64,000 nucleotides of DNA from an uncultured Chloroflexota bacterium (GCA_903822495.1 CAIJPD010000018.1:1-64000); one strand, 5' to 3'. Shown: positions 52,042 to 60,666, counted from the stretch's first letter. Notes: generated by a model from the sequence alone, not told the origin. Numbers and translations: made by a program.

Positions 52042-53112
52042 ATGTCCAGCCGATCCAGGTTGCTGCCGGTCCTCGTGGCCGCTGGGATGATCCTCGCAGC
52101 CTGCAGCAGCGCGGCGACGCCCGTGCCCACGGTGGCCCCCAGCCCCACCGCAGCCCCCACCAAGACGACCGATGGCTCGCTGCCCAAGCCGGAGCTCGCC
52201 GCTCTGAAGCTCGGCGCCGCCATCCAGGAGATGTCCCAGTTCGCGCCCAAGCTGGCCGAGATGGCCGGCATCTACGACAAGTACGGCATCAAGGTCAGCG
52301 TCACCACCTTCAACGCCGACGGTGATGCGCTCCAGGCGATGTTGTCCGGCCAGACCGACATCGGGTCCGTCGGTGCGGGCGGCCTGATCAACTCCCAGCT
52401 CACGGACACCCCGGCGACCCAGATCACCGTCCAGAAGGTGAAGGTCGTCGACGGCCTGTTCTGCAGCAAGGACATCAAGACCGCGGCCGACATGAAGGGC
52501 AAGTCGGTGGCCGTCTCCACGCTGGGCGGGACCGCCCACGCGTCGGTCCTCCTCGCGCTCGACGGGCTCAAGCTCACGGAGAAGGACGTCGTCGTCCAGG
52601 CGGTCGGCGGCCAGGCCGTCCGGATCGCCGCGCTCAAGGGCGGCTCCATCGCGTGCGCCCCCGTCGGCATGGACCAGGCCACTGACCTGAAGGCCCTGGG
52701 CTTCAACCTGCTGATCGACCTCTCCAAGGCGGACCTGCCGTACCCGGCCACCGGCCTCGGCGGCCTGAACACCTGGCTGAAGAAGAACCCCAACACGGCG
52801 CTCGTCATGGCCGCCGCCAACCTCGAGGCCCAGAACATGATCTGGACCGACCCGCAGAAGGTCGCCGGCTACTGGGCCACCTATGCCCAGATCGACGCCG
52901 CCAAGGCCCTGACGCTGGTCACCGGCTCCCAGGACCAGCTGCAGCGCAGCCTCCGCTGGACGCTGGGCTCCTTCCAGTTCACCCAGAAGGTCATGGCCAT
53001 CGTGACGCCCGGCATCATGACGGTCGACCCGGCCAAGGCCATGGACCTGAGCTACCTGCAGAAGCTGGAGGACATCGGCTTCTACAAGAAGATCAACAGC
53101 CCGCTCCCCTAG
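52042..53112 (+). CDS. ABC transporter substrate-binding lipoprotein (NMT1/SsuA-like), copy 1
   Basis: 356-residue extracytoplasmic binding protein. A lipoprotein signal peptide ends in the lipobox LAAC (C21), followed by an Ala/Thr/Pro linker. The mature part is a type II periplasmic-binding fold of the NMT1/THI5/SsuA kind: GIYDKYGIKVSVTTFNADGDALQAMLSGQTDIGSVG and TAADMKGKSVAVSTLGG. Relatives bind sulfonates, taurine, pyrimidine precursors, phthalate and other small organics. AAGGGAG lies about 11 bases before the ATG; an in-frame ATG 10 codons earlier would place that site within the gene. It feeds the permease and ATPase genes that follow after a hairpin. Confidence 0.9.
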   Translation: MSSRSRLLPVLVAAGMILAACSSAATPVPTVAPSPTAAPTKTTDGSLPKPELAALKLGAAIQEMSQFAPKLAEMAGIYDKYGIKVSVTTFNADGDALQAMLSGQTDIGSVGAGGLINSQLTDTPATQITVQKVKVVDGLFCSKDIKTAADMKGKSVAVSTLGGTAHASVLLALDGLKLTEKDVVVQAVGGQAVRIAALKGGSIACAPVGMDQATDLKALGFNLLIDLSKADLPYPATGLGGLNTWLKKNPNTALVMAAANLEAQNMIWTDPQKVAGYWATYAQIDAAKALTLVTGSQDQLQRSLRWTLGSFQFTQKVMAIVTPGIMTVDPAKAMDLSYLQKLEDIGFYKKINSPLP

Positions 53113-53126
53113 CCACCGCCAAGGAC

Positions 53127-53156
53127 GACGGTCTCCGTGGACTCTCGGAGGCCGTC
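53127..53156 (+). terminator. Hairpin between binding protein and permease genes
   Basis: An 11-bp stem with one G-U pair (GACGGTCTCCG / CGGAGGCCGTC), 8-base loop, followed by TCTTCACTTTA. Partial termination here would give more binding protein than permease, as is common in such operons. Confidence 0.55.
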
Positions 53157-53207
53157 TCTTCACTTTAGTGGACAGGAGATCCGCACCTTGCTAGCACGGT
53201 CCTCCCG

Positions 53208-54053
53208 ATGACCGCCGGGACCCAGATGGTCGCGGTCACCAGCAACGCGGAACGACAGCGCTCGCGCATGCCGCGCTGGTACCGTCGCCGAGAGGCGAGC
53301 ATCCTCAGCTTCAGCGGCCTGGCGGCCTTCGTCATCATCTGGCAGTTGGCCGCCGACCTCAAGGGGCTCGACTTCACCTTCTTCTTCGCATCGCCGTCGG
53401 GCATCATCGAGGCCGCCGGGAAGGAAGTCCAGCTCCCGCGCTTCTGGGACGACGTCGCCACCAGCGCCTGGGAGCTCCTCGCCGGCAGCGGCGTCGCCCT
53501 GGGCCTCGGCGTGCCGATCGGGCTCGCCATCGGCTGGTATCGCCGGGTCGGCTTCATGTTCGACCCCTGGCTGAACTTCTTCAATGCGCTGCCGCGCATC
53601 GCGCTGTTGCCTCTCCTCGTGCTCTGGCTTGGCCTGGGCACCGAGATGAAGATCGCGGCAGTCTCGCTGGGAGCGTTCTTCTCGATCGTGGTCCCCACCG
53701 CGCAGGGCGTGAAGACGGTTGACCGCAACCTCCTCGACGTCGGCCGGAGCATGGACGCGTCGCAGGGTCGGATCTTCACATCGATCGTCCTGCCGGCGAC
53801 CGTCCCGTACATCATCTCCGGGATCCGGATCGCGATCGGTCGCGGCCTCATCGGCGTGGTCGTGGCGGAGTTCTACGCCCAGACCAAGGGCATCGGCGTG
53901 ATCATCGTCAAGTCCCAGCAGGCCCTCAATAGCGACAGGATGCTGTTCGGCATCATCCTGTTCACCATCTCCGGAATTCTTCTCAGCTATGCCACTTCGC
54001 TCCTCGAGCGTCGGTTCCAGAAGTGGCGCCCCGGACAGGACATGGAGGAGTGA
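53208..54053 (+). CDS. ABC transporter permease (SsuC/TauC-like)
   Basis: 281 residues, six predicted membrane helices, of the binding-protein-dependent transport permease family. The cytoplasmic EAA-type loop reads LLDVGRSMDASQGRIFTSIVLPATVPYIISGIRI (about 178-210), where the ATPase docks. It lies 95 bases after the binding protein gene and its end is followed three bases later by the ATPase GTG. It should form a heterodimer with the second permease at 54886. Confidence 0.92.
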   Translation: MTAGTQMVAVTSNAERQRSRMPRWYRRREASILSFSGLAAFVIIWQLAADLKGLDFTFFFASPSGIIEAAGKEVQLPRFWDDVATSAWELLAGSGVALGLGVPIGLAIGWYRRVGFMFDPWLNFFNALPRIALLPLLVLWLGLGTEMKIAAVSLGAFFSIVVPTAQGVKTVDRNLLDVGRSMDASQGRIFTSIVLPATVPYIISGIRIAIGRGLIGVVVAEFYAQTKGIGVIIVKSQQALNSDRMLFGIILFTISGILLSYATSLLERRFQKWRPGQDMEE

Positions 54054-54055
54054 GC

Positions 54056-54889
54056 GTGACCTCGGCACCCGCTACCCAGGACCTCGCGCTCAGCGCGCGG
54101 GGCGTGCGGATGGAATACCTCGATCGCGGGACGCGCGAGCGGTTCGTGGCGATCGAAAGCCTCGATCTGGATATCAAGCAGGGTGAGTTCGTCACGATCG
54201 TCGGCCCGTCGGGCTGTGGCAAGTCCACCTTCGTCAAGCTCGTGAACGGCCTGCTCTCTGCGTCCCAGGGCGAGATCCTCGTCCGGTCGGTGGCCAAGGG
54301 CAAGTCTGACGCGATGGTCTTCCAGGACTCCGCGCTCTTCCCCTGGTACAAGATCATCGACAACGTCTCGTACGGCCTCGTCTGTGCGGGCGTCTCGAAG
54401 AAGCAGGCCCACGAGCGGGCCATGCCGCTGATCAAGCTGGTCGGCCTCGGCGGCTTCGAGAACAAGTACCCGTACCAGCTGTCCGGCGGCATGCAGCAGC
54501 GTGCCAACCTGGCCCGCGCCCTGTGCGTGGACCCGGCCATCCTGCTGATGGATGAGCCGTTTGCGGCCCTCGACGCGCAGACCCGCGAGGTCATGCAGGC
54601 CGAGCTCCTCCGCATCTGGCGCGGGGCCGAGGCCGAGGGCGGGGCCCGCAAGACGGTCCTGTTCATCACCCACCAGATCGAGGAGGCCGTGTTCCTCTCC
54701 GACCGCGTGGTCGTGATGAGCGCGCGACCCGGTCGGATCATGGAAGACATCCGCATTGACCTGCCGCGACCCCGGGACCTCCACGTCAAGCGGACGCCGG
54801 AGTTCCAGGAGTACCAGGAGCAGATCTGGCAGCTGATCGCCAGCCAGCTGAAGGCGGCGGCGTCCCAGTTCGGTGGGTCCAAGGAATGA
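54056..54889 (+). CDS. ABC transporter ATP-binding protein (SsuB/TauB-like)
   Basis: 277-residue ATPase with Walker A GPSGCGKST (residues 50-58), Q-loop VFQDSALFPW, signature LSGGMQQRA (142-150), Walker B ILLMDEP (D166, E167) and H-loop FITHQIEEA. The layout matches nitrate/sulfonate/taurine-type ATPases. The GTG at 54056 has GGAGG 9 bases upstream. Its stop overlaps the second permease ATG by four bases (ATGA), so the three transporter genes are translationally linked. Confidence 0.94.
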   Translation: MTSAPATQDLALSARGVRMEYLDRGTRERFVAIESLDLDIKQGEFVTIVGPSGCGKSTFVKLVNGLLSASQGEILVRSVAKGKSDAMVFQDSALFPWYKIIDNVSYGLVCAGVSKKQAHERAMPLIKLVGLGGFENKYPYQLSGGMQQRANLARALCVDPAILLMDEPFAALDAQTREVMQAELLRIWRGAEAEGGARKTVLFITHQIEEAVFLSDRVVVMSARPGRIMEDIRIDLPRPRDLHVKRTPEFQEYQEQIWQLIASQLKAAASQFGGSKE

Positions 54890-55740
54890 CCGTCGCTGCA
54901 CCGGCCATGACCTCTCGGGGACCCGAGCGCTCCCGGCGCCGGATCAAGATCCCCAACGAGCGCCTGTTCTATGCCGTGCTGGGCTTCGTGGGCCTGCTGG
55001 TCGTCTGGGAGTTCGCCTCCAACTTCGACCTGGATCCCAGCACGCCAGGGGTCCAGGGCCTGGTCAAGCGCATCCTGATGAGCGCCCCGACGCTCATCTG
55101 GAAGGCAGGAGTCGAGGACTTCAGCTCGGGTGCGATCTGGCCGCACATCACCATCAGCCTGCAGGAGTGGTTCTACGGGTTCATCATCTCCTGCTTCCTG
55201 GGCATCTCCCTCGGCCTCTCCCTCGGCTGGTTCCGACGGTTCCGTCTCGCCACCCAGCCCCTGGTCTCGGCCCTCTACTCCACCCCGACCATCGCGCTCT
55301 TCCCGCTGATCGTGCTCATCGCCGGCATCGGGCTCGAGTCGAAGGTCATCCTGGTGGTGCTGGCCTCGATCTTCGCGGTCATCATCAACACCATGGTCGG
55401 CGTCCAGTCGGTGTCATGGAAGCACCTCGAGATCGCGAGCAGCTTCGGGGCATCCCAGACGCAGATCGTCCGGTCGGTGGTCCTCCCGACCACGATCCCG
55501 TTCATCCTGACCGGTGTTCGGCTTGCCGCCGGGCGCTCGCTGGTCGGCGTGGTCGTGGCCGAGTTCCAGGCCGCCAACCAGGGCGTGGGCTTCTACATCG
55601 CCCTCAACGGCCAGACGCTGAACACCGCCCGGGTGTTCATCGGCCTGGTGCTGCTGGGTGGGTTTGGCATCTTCGTCGGCGAACTCGTCCGGCTGGTCGA
55701 GAACCGCTTCGACGCCTGGCGCCCGTCCATCCACCGCTGA
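54886..55740 (+). CDS. ABC transporter permease, second subunit
   Basis: 284 residues with six membrane helices and an EAA-type loop HLEIASSFGASQTQIVRSVVLPTTIPFILTG. It differs enough from the permease at 53208 to be the other half of a heterodimer. It begins in an ATGA overlap with the ATPase gene and is followed by a strong terminator. Confidence 0.92.
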   Translation: MTVAAPAMTSRGPERSRRRIKIPNERLFYAVLGFVGLLVVWEFASNFDLDPSTPGVQGLVKRILMSAPTLIWKAGVEDFSSGAIWPHITISLQEWFYGFIISCFLGISLGLSLGWFRRFRLATQPLVSALYSTPTIALFPLIVLIAGIGLESKVILVVLASIFAVIINTMVGVQSVSWKHLEIASSFGASQTQIVRSVVLPTTIPFILTGVRLAAGRSLVGVVVAEFQAANQGVGFYIALNGQTLNTARVFIGLVLLGGFGIFVGELVRLVENRFDAWRPSIHR

Positions 55741-55798
55741 TCACTCGCCGGCCAGCCGGGGGCAACCCGGCCACGCCGGCTTTCCGCCGAACAGAACG

Positions 55799-55824
55799 AA
55801 CCCCCGCGGGCAACCGCGGGGGTT
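55799..55824 (+). terminator. Intrinsic terminator of the ABC operon (GCAA tetraloop)
   Basis: AACCCCCGCGG and CCGCGGGGGTT form a perfect 11-bp stem around a GCAA loop, followed by CTTCGTT. Confidence 0.75.
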
Positions 55825-55891
55825 CTTCGTTACCCCGGGCACCGTCGGGGCAACGGACGCGCAACGCGGCATCCACAAGCGGGCATGAAGA

Positions 55892-55917
55892 GGCCCCCGC
55901 GGTTGCCCGCGGAGGCC
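55892..55917 (-). terminator. Intrinsic terminator of the cupin gene (GCAA tetraloop)
   Basis: Read on the minus strand, GGCCTCCGCGG, GCAA and CCGCGGGGGCC form an 11-bp stem with one mismatch, followed by TCTTCAT. Its core CCGCGGGCAACCGCGG is the same as that of the plus-strand terminator 70 bases away. Confidence 0.7.
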
Positions 55918-55961
55918 TGGCTTGAGCGTCGCTGCGGGCCGCTACCGCGGCCCGGATGGGA

Positions 55962-57212
55962 TCAGCGCGCGACGGGTCGCTGCTGGTTCCACCAGTCGAC
56001 CGCCGGGGCGTAGTCGCCCGCCGGCATCGCCGGCAGCTCGACGTACTTCTCCTCGACCGAACCCTTGGTCGTCATCACGCGGTACTCGAGCGGCTGGGTG
56101 GTCAGCGTCAGGTGCTGCGAGATGTTCTCGGGATCCGTGTTGAAGTGCTGGTGCCAGGCGCCGGCCGGGACATTGATCATGTCCCCTGACTGCCAGTCGT
56201 AGCGCTCGCCGTCCACGATGCTGTAGCCCTTGCCCGACAGGACGAAGACCGTCACCCAGCCGTGCTTGTGCGTCTCGGTGTGGCAGGCCGGCGGCATCTG
56301 GTGCACGTACAGGCCCAGCATCCGGTTGGAGAAGCCGACGTAGGTGTCGATCAGGCCGACCTTCCAGTCGCCCTTGTGGTGCGAGCGCTGGATGACGGCG
56401 TCTGCTGCCTTCATCACCTTCTTGCGCTCGATGTTTTCTTCCTTGAGGGCGGAGGCCTCCTTGTGGTGCGAGAGCTGCATCTCGCTCATCCACTTGATGC
56501 CCTCGACGTACCCGACGGTGACCCGCTCCTTGGTGAACGGGTGCTCCGGCTTGTAGTCATCCGGCAGGTCGCTGAAGGAGTCGCCCTTGTAGATCGTCGC
56601 CATCGTGTACATCTGCTCCATCAGCGGAGAGACGCGGGCGACGATCAGGTTGACGGGCTGGTCACTGTCGTTGACGTGCTGGTACCACATCCCCTCGGGG
56701 ACATGGATGGAATCGTGGATGTCCCAGTCGTGGCGCTCACCGTTGATCTCGGTATAGCCCTTGCCCGCGAGCACGTGGGCGACCGACTCGTACTCCTTGA
56801 CCGGGAGCGTCCTGGCGCCGGGGCGAAGGTTGAGGATCTCGACCGTGTGGGCCGGAGACTCCTGGTTCATGTGCGGTGCAACCACGTAGCCGACGGACAC
56901 GCCGGGGGCGCGGGTGGCCTCGTAGGTCAGCTCCTCGCGCCGAATCACCGCCGGCATGTTGACGCGGCGCTCGCGGCGAGCCAGCTCGCGCTCGGCGAGG
57001 AAGCGCTCGTAGGACGTGAGCTGCACGCCCTCCTGGTACAGGTCCGCGAGCTTCCAGGTCTCATGGGGCCACCAGCGGTCCCCGGTCAGCTGGGGCTCGC
57101 CATGGCGGAGCTCGCGCGTGCGGAGCATCTCCGCGTCTTCCTTGTGCTGGGCGTGGCGCGGCGGTTCCGCGTGGCCCTCGTGGGCAGGCTGGCCGTGCTG
57201 ATGGTCCGACAT
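55962..57212 (-). CDS. Double-cupin protein with His-rich N-terminus
   Basis: 416 residues with two cupin barrels, as in gentisate dioxygenase-like bicupins. The first (about 115-200) reads VEILNLRPGARTLPVKEYESVAHVLAGKGYTEINGERHDWDIHDSIHVPEGMWYQH, with few possible metal ligands. The second (about 305-390) has HTETHKHGWVTVFVLSGKGYSIVDGERYDW and GAWHQHF, giving a histidine-rich metal site. The first 26 residues hold seven histidines. The reaction is unknown (dioxygenase, isomerase or sensor). A TAGACT box lies about 45 bases upstream. GGAGGGG is about 9 bases before the ATG. It interrupts the transporter region on the opposite strand. Confidence 0.82.
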   Translation of the reverse strand: MSDHQHGQPAHEGHAEPPRHAQHKEDAEMLRTRELRHGEPQLTGDRWWPHETWKLADLYQEGVQLTSYERFLAERELARRERRVNMPAVIRREELTYEATRAPGVSVGYVVAPHMNQESPAHTVEILNLRPGARTLPVKEYESVAHVLAGKGYTEINGERHDWDIHDSIHVPEGMWYQHVNDSDQPVNLIVARVSPLMEQMYTMATIYKGDSFSDLPDDYKPEHPFTKERVTVGYVEGIKWMSEMQLSHHKEASALKEENIERKKVMKAADAVIQRSHHKGDWKVGLIDTYVGFSNRMLGLYVHQMPPACHTETHKHGWVTVFVLSGKGYSIVDGERYDWQSGDMINVPAGAWHQHFNTDPENISQHLTLTTQPLEYRVMTTKGSVEEKYVELPAMPAGDYAPAVDWWNQQRPVAR

Positions 57213-57256
57213 TGAGCGAATCCCCTCCGCTGGGAGCGTGGTTTGGTCAGCCTCGA

Positions 57257-57262
57257 AGTCTA
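57257..57262 (-). promoter_or_regulatory. -10-like box for the cupin gene
   Basis: TAGACT on the minus strand, 45 bases before the ATG, identical to the box before the ThDP enzyme gene. The -35 is not evident. Confidence 0.35.
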
Positions 57263-57389
57263 GCAGCGGCCCCCGGGGTCCCGGAGGCCCGCGCGCGCAT
57301 CGGTTCGCGTGCTACCGTCCGGGAAGGTCGGCGCCCGAGCGGCGCGATCGCGCCCGGCGAGGGCGCGGGCATTCGATGTTGGAGGCGGC

Positions 57390-58115
57390 ATGTTCGGCTG
57401 GCGCGCGCGGATTGGCTTCATCAGCCCCAACCTGGGCGGGCTACCCGGGACCCTGATGGAGATGGAGCACCTGGCGCCCGAGGGCGTGGCGTTCCTGACC
57501 CGCTTCGTCAATGGCCCCGCCTCGCTCGCGACGCCCGACCTGCTGGCCCTGGCGGCAGACGTGGAGCCCCTCGCGCGGTCCCTCACTCGCAAGGCGGATC
57601 TCGACGTCATGCTCATGGCGGGCGCCCCGGTGGTCCTCGCCAACGGCCCCGATCGGGTCGCCCAGATCCTGCGGGATGCCACCGGCCTGCCGTCCACCAC
57701 CAACGTCCAGGGCATGACCGACGGGCTGCGGCGGCTTGGCGTCGGCCGCGTCAACGTCGTGACCCCCTACTACCCCGACAACGTCAACGAGTTCCTCCGG
57801 GCGCACCTGGTCGCCTGCGGCTTCGAGGTCGTGTCCCTCACCACGGGCGGCGAGGGCGCCGTCGAGAAGCGCAAGGAAGCGGCCCAGGAGGGTGCCTACC
57901 GGTTGGCCAAGCAGGCCTTCCTCGCCAACCCGGGCGCCGAGGGGCTCCTCATGGTCGGCGGCGGTGCCCCGATCTACGAGGTGATCGAGGCGATCGAGAC
58001 AGATATCGGGAAGCCGGTGGTCGCCGCCAACTACGCGGGCCTGTGGAGCGCGCTCACGGTGGCCAATGTCCGCCAGCCCATTCACGGTTACGGGAAGCTC
58101 CTGACCTGCTTCTGA
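57390..58115 (+). CDS. Arylmalonate decarboxylase / Asp-Glu racemase superfamily protein without active-site cysteine (second copy)
   Basis: 241-residue paralogue of the protein at 51138, sharing MFGWRA-IGFISPN, APEGVAFLTRF, LMAGAP-VLANGPD and HGYGKLLTCF. Again the two superfamily cysteine positions are non-cysteine: LMAGAP and LLMVGGG. The C-terminal TCF motif (C240) is kept. GGAGG sits just before the ATG at 57390. A binding-protein gene follows, exactly as in the first unit, so [AMDase-like + binding protein] was duplicated as a block. GCTACCGTCCGGG lies about 70 bases upstream. Confidence 0.85.
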   Translation: MFGWRARIGFISPNLGGLPGTLMEMEHLAPEGVAFLTRFVNGPASLATPDLLALAADVEPLARSLTRKADLDVMLMAGAPVVLANGPDRVAQILRDATGLPSTTNVQGMTDGLRRLGVGRVNVVTPYYPDNVNEFLRAHLVACGFEVVSLTTGGEGAVEKRKEAAQEGAYRLAKQAFLANPGAEGLLMVGGGAPIYEVIEAIETDIGKPVVAANYAGLWSALTVANVRQPIHGYGKLLTCF

Positions 58116-58153
58116 GCCACGCCCGGCCCCAAGCCTGGCTTCGGGCCCCAGCA

Positions 58154-58186
58154 CGTCTCGGCCGTCTCGGCCGTCTCGGCCGTCTC
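58154..58186. repeat. 9-bp tandem repeat (3.7 copies)
   Basis: CGTCTCGGC is repeated perfectly at 58154, 58163 and 58172, with a partial fourth unit CGTCTC. It lies between the AMDase-like gene and the second binding-protein gene. Confidence 0.8.
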
Positions 58187-58301
58187 GCGCCCGTGTCGCG
58201 ATCGAGCCACGGCGCGTCACCCAAGGTGTAGATTCCGCCCGGGGGTCCCCGTAGGTTGCCTCTGGATGACCGGGACGACCCTGCAAGGGGAGGCCATAAC
58301 T

Positions 58302-59375
58302 ATGCGATCGAGATCCGGGCTCCTATCGCTGCTCACCGCCAGCGCGGTCGTCCTGTCGGCGTGCAGCGCCGCCGCGACACCCTCCCCGGCCCCGACGGCC
58401 GCGGCGCCCACCGCGGCGCCGACCAAGACCACCGATGGCACGCTGCCCAAGCCGGAGCTGGCCACCCTCAAGTTCGGTGCAGCCATCTCCGAGATGTCCC
58501 AGTTCGCGCCCAAGGTGGCCGAAATGGAGAAGATCTTCGACAAGTACGGCGTCAGCGTGTCCGTGACCGTGTTCAACGCGGACGGCGATGCCATGCAGGC
58601 GCTGCTGTCCGGCCAGGTTGACATGGCCTCGGTCGGCGCGGCAGGCGTCATCAACTCCTGGCTCACCGACAACCAGTCCACCCAGCTGGCGTCCTTCAAG
58701 GTCAAGGTCGTCGACAGCCTCATGTGCGCAGCGTCCATCAAGACGGCCGCCGACATGAAGGGCAAGTCCGTCGGCGTCAGCACCCTGGGCAGCACCGGCC
58801 ACGGGTCCGTCCTCCTGGCCCTCAAGGCCCTCGGCATGGCCCAGACCGATGTCGTCGTGACGCCGGTCGGCGGCGAGTCCGCGCGGATCGCGGCCATGAA
58901 GGCCGGCTCGCTCGCGTGCGCGCCCGTCGGGGAGGTCAACGTCCCGGTCATGCAGGGACTGGGCTTCAACGTGATCGTGAACCTGTCCACGTCCAACCTG
59001 CCGTATCCGGCCTCGGGCGTGTCGGCCACCAACGCCTTCCTCAAGAAGAACCCCAACACGGCCCTCGTGGTCGTCGCGGCCTGCCTCGAGGCCCAGAACA
59101 TGATGTTCAGCGCCCCGACCAAGGTCGGCGCCGACTGGGCCACGTTCGCCCAGGTCAAGCCTGAGGTGGCCAACCCCATCGTGATCGCCTCCCAGAACCA
59201 GCTCAACCGGACCCTCCGGGTGCCGGACGGCGCCTTCACGTTTGTCCAGTCGGTCATGGCGATCGCCGCCCCGGCAATCAGCACGGTCGACGCCGCCAAG
59301 GCCTATGACGGCAGCTACCTGCAGAAGCTGCAGGACATCGGCTTCTTCGCGAAGATCGGCGCCCCGACCAACTAG
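58302..59375 (+). CDS. ABC transporter substrate-binding lipoprotein (NMT1/SsuA-like), copy 2
   Basis: 357 residues, closely related to the protein at 52042 through its whole length (TKTTDGTLPKPELATLKFGAAI, EMSQFAPK, NADGDAMQALLSGQ). The lipobox is VLSAC (C21). GGGGAGG lies eight bases before the ATG; a TAGATT box at 58226 could be its -10. It has no permease or ATPase gene of its own and presumably shares the transporter at 53208-55740. A terminator follows. Confidence 0.9.
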   Translation: MRSRSGLLSLLTASAVVLSACSAAATPSPAPTAAAPTAAPTKTTDGTLPKPELATLKFGAAISEMSQFAPKVAEMEKIFDKYGVSVSVTVFNADGDAMQALLSGQVDMASVGAAGVINSWLTDNQSTQLASFKVKVVDSLMCAASIKTAADMKGKSVGVSTLGSTGHGSVLLALKALGMAQTDVVVTPVGGESARIAAMKAGSLACAPVGEVNVPVMQGLGFNVIVNLSTSNLPYPASGVSATNAFLKKNPNTALVVVAACLEAQNMMFSAPTKVGADWATFAQVKPEVANPIVIASQNQLNRTLRVPDGAFTFVQSVMAIAAPAISTVDAAKAYDGSYLQKLQDIGFFAKIGAPTN

Positions 59376-59390
59376 GTCAACGCCACGCTC

Positions 59391-59422
59391 GACCCGGGAC
59401 GGCCATGGGGCCGCCCCGGGTC
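59391..59422 (+). terminator. Terminator after binding-protein copy 2
   Basis: GACCCGGGACGGCC and GGCCGCCCCGGGTC form a 14-bp stem with one mismatch around an ATGG loop, followed by TTCGTCGTT. Confidence 0.7.
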
Positions 59423-59583
59423 TTCGTCGTTACTGGGCAACCTGCCCGGCGGCAAGGCGCGGCTCCAGGGCCGGAACCAGGGTTCAGCATCGGCCCAAAC
59501 GCGCACCGGACGGTCCTGTACATTCGCGTCGCATCCTCCCGCGACCGTGCGTCGCGGGCACGGGATGCCAAGGGAGATCGCCC

Positions 59584-60666
59584 ATGTCGAGACGCCGGTT
59601 CCTGCCCGGGATCGTGGCCACAAGCCTGCTGTTCGCCGCCTGCTCGTCCGCCGCGACGCCGGCTCCCACGGCCGCGCCATCCGCACCAACCGCATCGGCG
59701 ACGGCGGCGCCGACGAAGACCAGCGATGGCACCCTGCCCAAGCCAGAGGTCTCATCCGTCAAGATCGCGGCGACCATCGCGGAGGTGGGCCAGTTCGGGA
59801 CGCAACTGGCCGTCCGGCTGGGCATCTACGAGAAGTACGGCATCCAGGCCCAGGTCGTCATCTTCAACGATGACGGCGGCGTCCTCCAGGCCATGCTCGC
59901 GGGCCAGGCCGATCTCGCCCAGGTTGGCGTCGCGGGCGTCCTCAGCTCGCAGACCACGGACAACCCCGCCAAGGTGGTGGCAGTCCAGAAGACGAAGGTC
60001 GTCGACGGCCTCTTCTGCGGCAGGGACATCAAGACCGCCGCGGACGTCAAGGGCAAGACCATCGGCGTCAGCTCCCTGGGCAGCACGGCCCATGCCTCGG
60101 CCCTGCTCGCGCTGCAGGCCCTCAAGCTCACCGACAAGGACGTCACGATCACGTCTGTCGGCGGCCAGGCGCCCCGGATCGCGGCCCTCAAGGCCGGCTC
60201 CATCCAGTGTGCCCCCGCGGCCATGGACCAGGCGAAGGACCTCAGCGGCCTCGGGTTCAACACCGTGGTGGACCTGTCCACCTCCAACCTCCAGTACCCG
60301 GCCAGCGCCATGTCGATGCCGGCCCGGTTCATCGAGAAGAACCCGAAGGCCACCCTGGCCATCGTGGCCTCCCTCCTCGAAGCGGTCCACGTGGAGCTGA
60401 CGGACCCCGCCAACACCGCCACGCTGTGGGCCGCCTTCGCGCAGATCGCGCCCGACAAGGCGCTGGCCGCGGTCCAGGCCCTCCCGGGCCAGCTCAACCC
60501 GTCGCTCCGCTGGACCAAGGACGGGTTCCTCTTCACCCAGCAGGTGATGGCGATCGTCAACCCATCTATCACCACCGTGGATGTGACCAGGGCATACGAC
60601 GACAGCTTCCTCAAGACGCTCGAGGAGATCGGCTTCTACAAGAAGATCGGCGCGCCCACCAGCTAG
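59584..60666 (+). CDS. ABC transporter substrate-binding lipoprotein (NMT1/SsuA-like), copy 3
   Basis: 360 residues of the same family. The signal peptide MSRRRFLPGIVATSLLFAAC ends in a lipobox with C20 and has three arginines in front. The mature part keeps LGIYEKYGIQAQVVIFNDDGGVLQAMLAGQADLAQVG and TAADVKGKTIGVSSLGS but is more diverged than copies 1 and 2. AAGGGAGATCGCC precedes the ATG, and TACATT about 60 bases upstream is a possible -10. It is a monocistronic gene between two terminators, so it also lacks its own permease. Confidence 0.9.
   Translation: MSRRRFLPGIVATSLLFAACSSAATPAPTAAPSAPTASATAAPTKTSDGTLPKPEVSSVKIAATIAEVGQFGTQLAVRLGIYEKYGIQAQVVIFNDDGGVLQAMLAGQADLAQVGVAGVLSSQTTDNPAKVVAVQKTKVVDGLFCGRDIKTAADVKGKTIGVSSLGSTAHASALLALQALKLTDKDVTITSVGGQAPRIAALKAGSIQCAPAAMDQAKDLSGLGFNTVVDLSTSNLQYPASAMSMPARFIEKNPKATLAIVASLLEAVHVELTDPANTATLWAAFAQIAPDKALAAVQALPGQLNPSLRWTKDGFLFTQQVMAIVNPSITTVDVTRAYDDSFLKTLEEIGFYKKIGAPTS

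Noticed and set aside
58154-58186. Regulatory iteron or origin
   Set aside because: The 9-bp units are few, have no AT-rich partner region or replication gene, and fit simple slippage.
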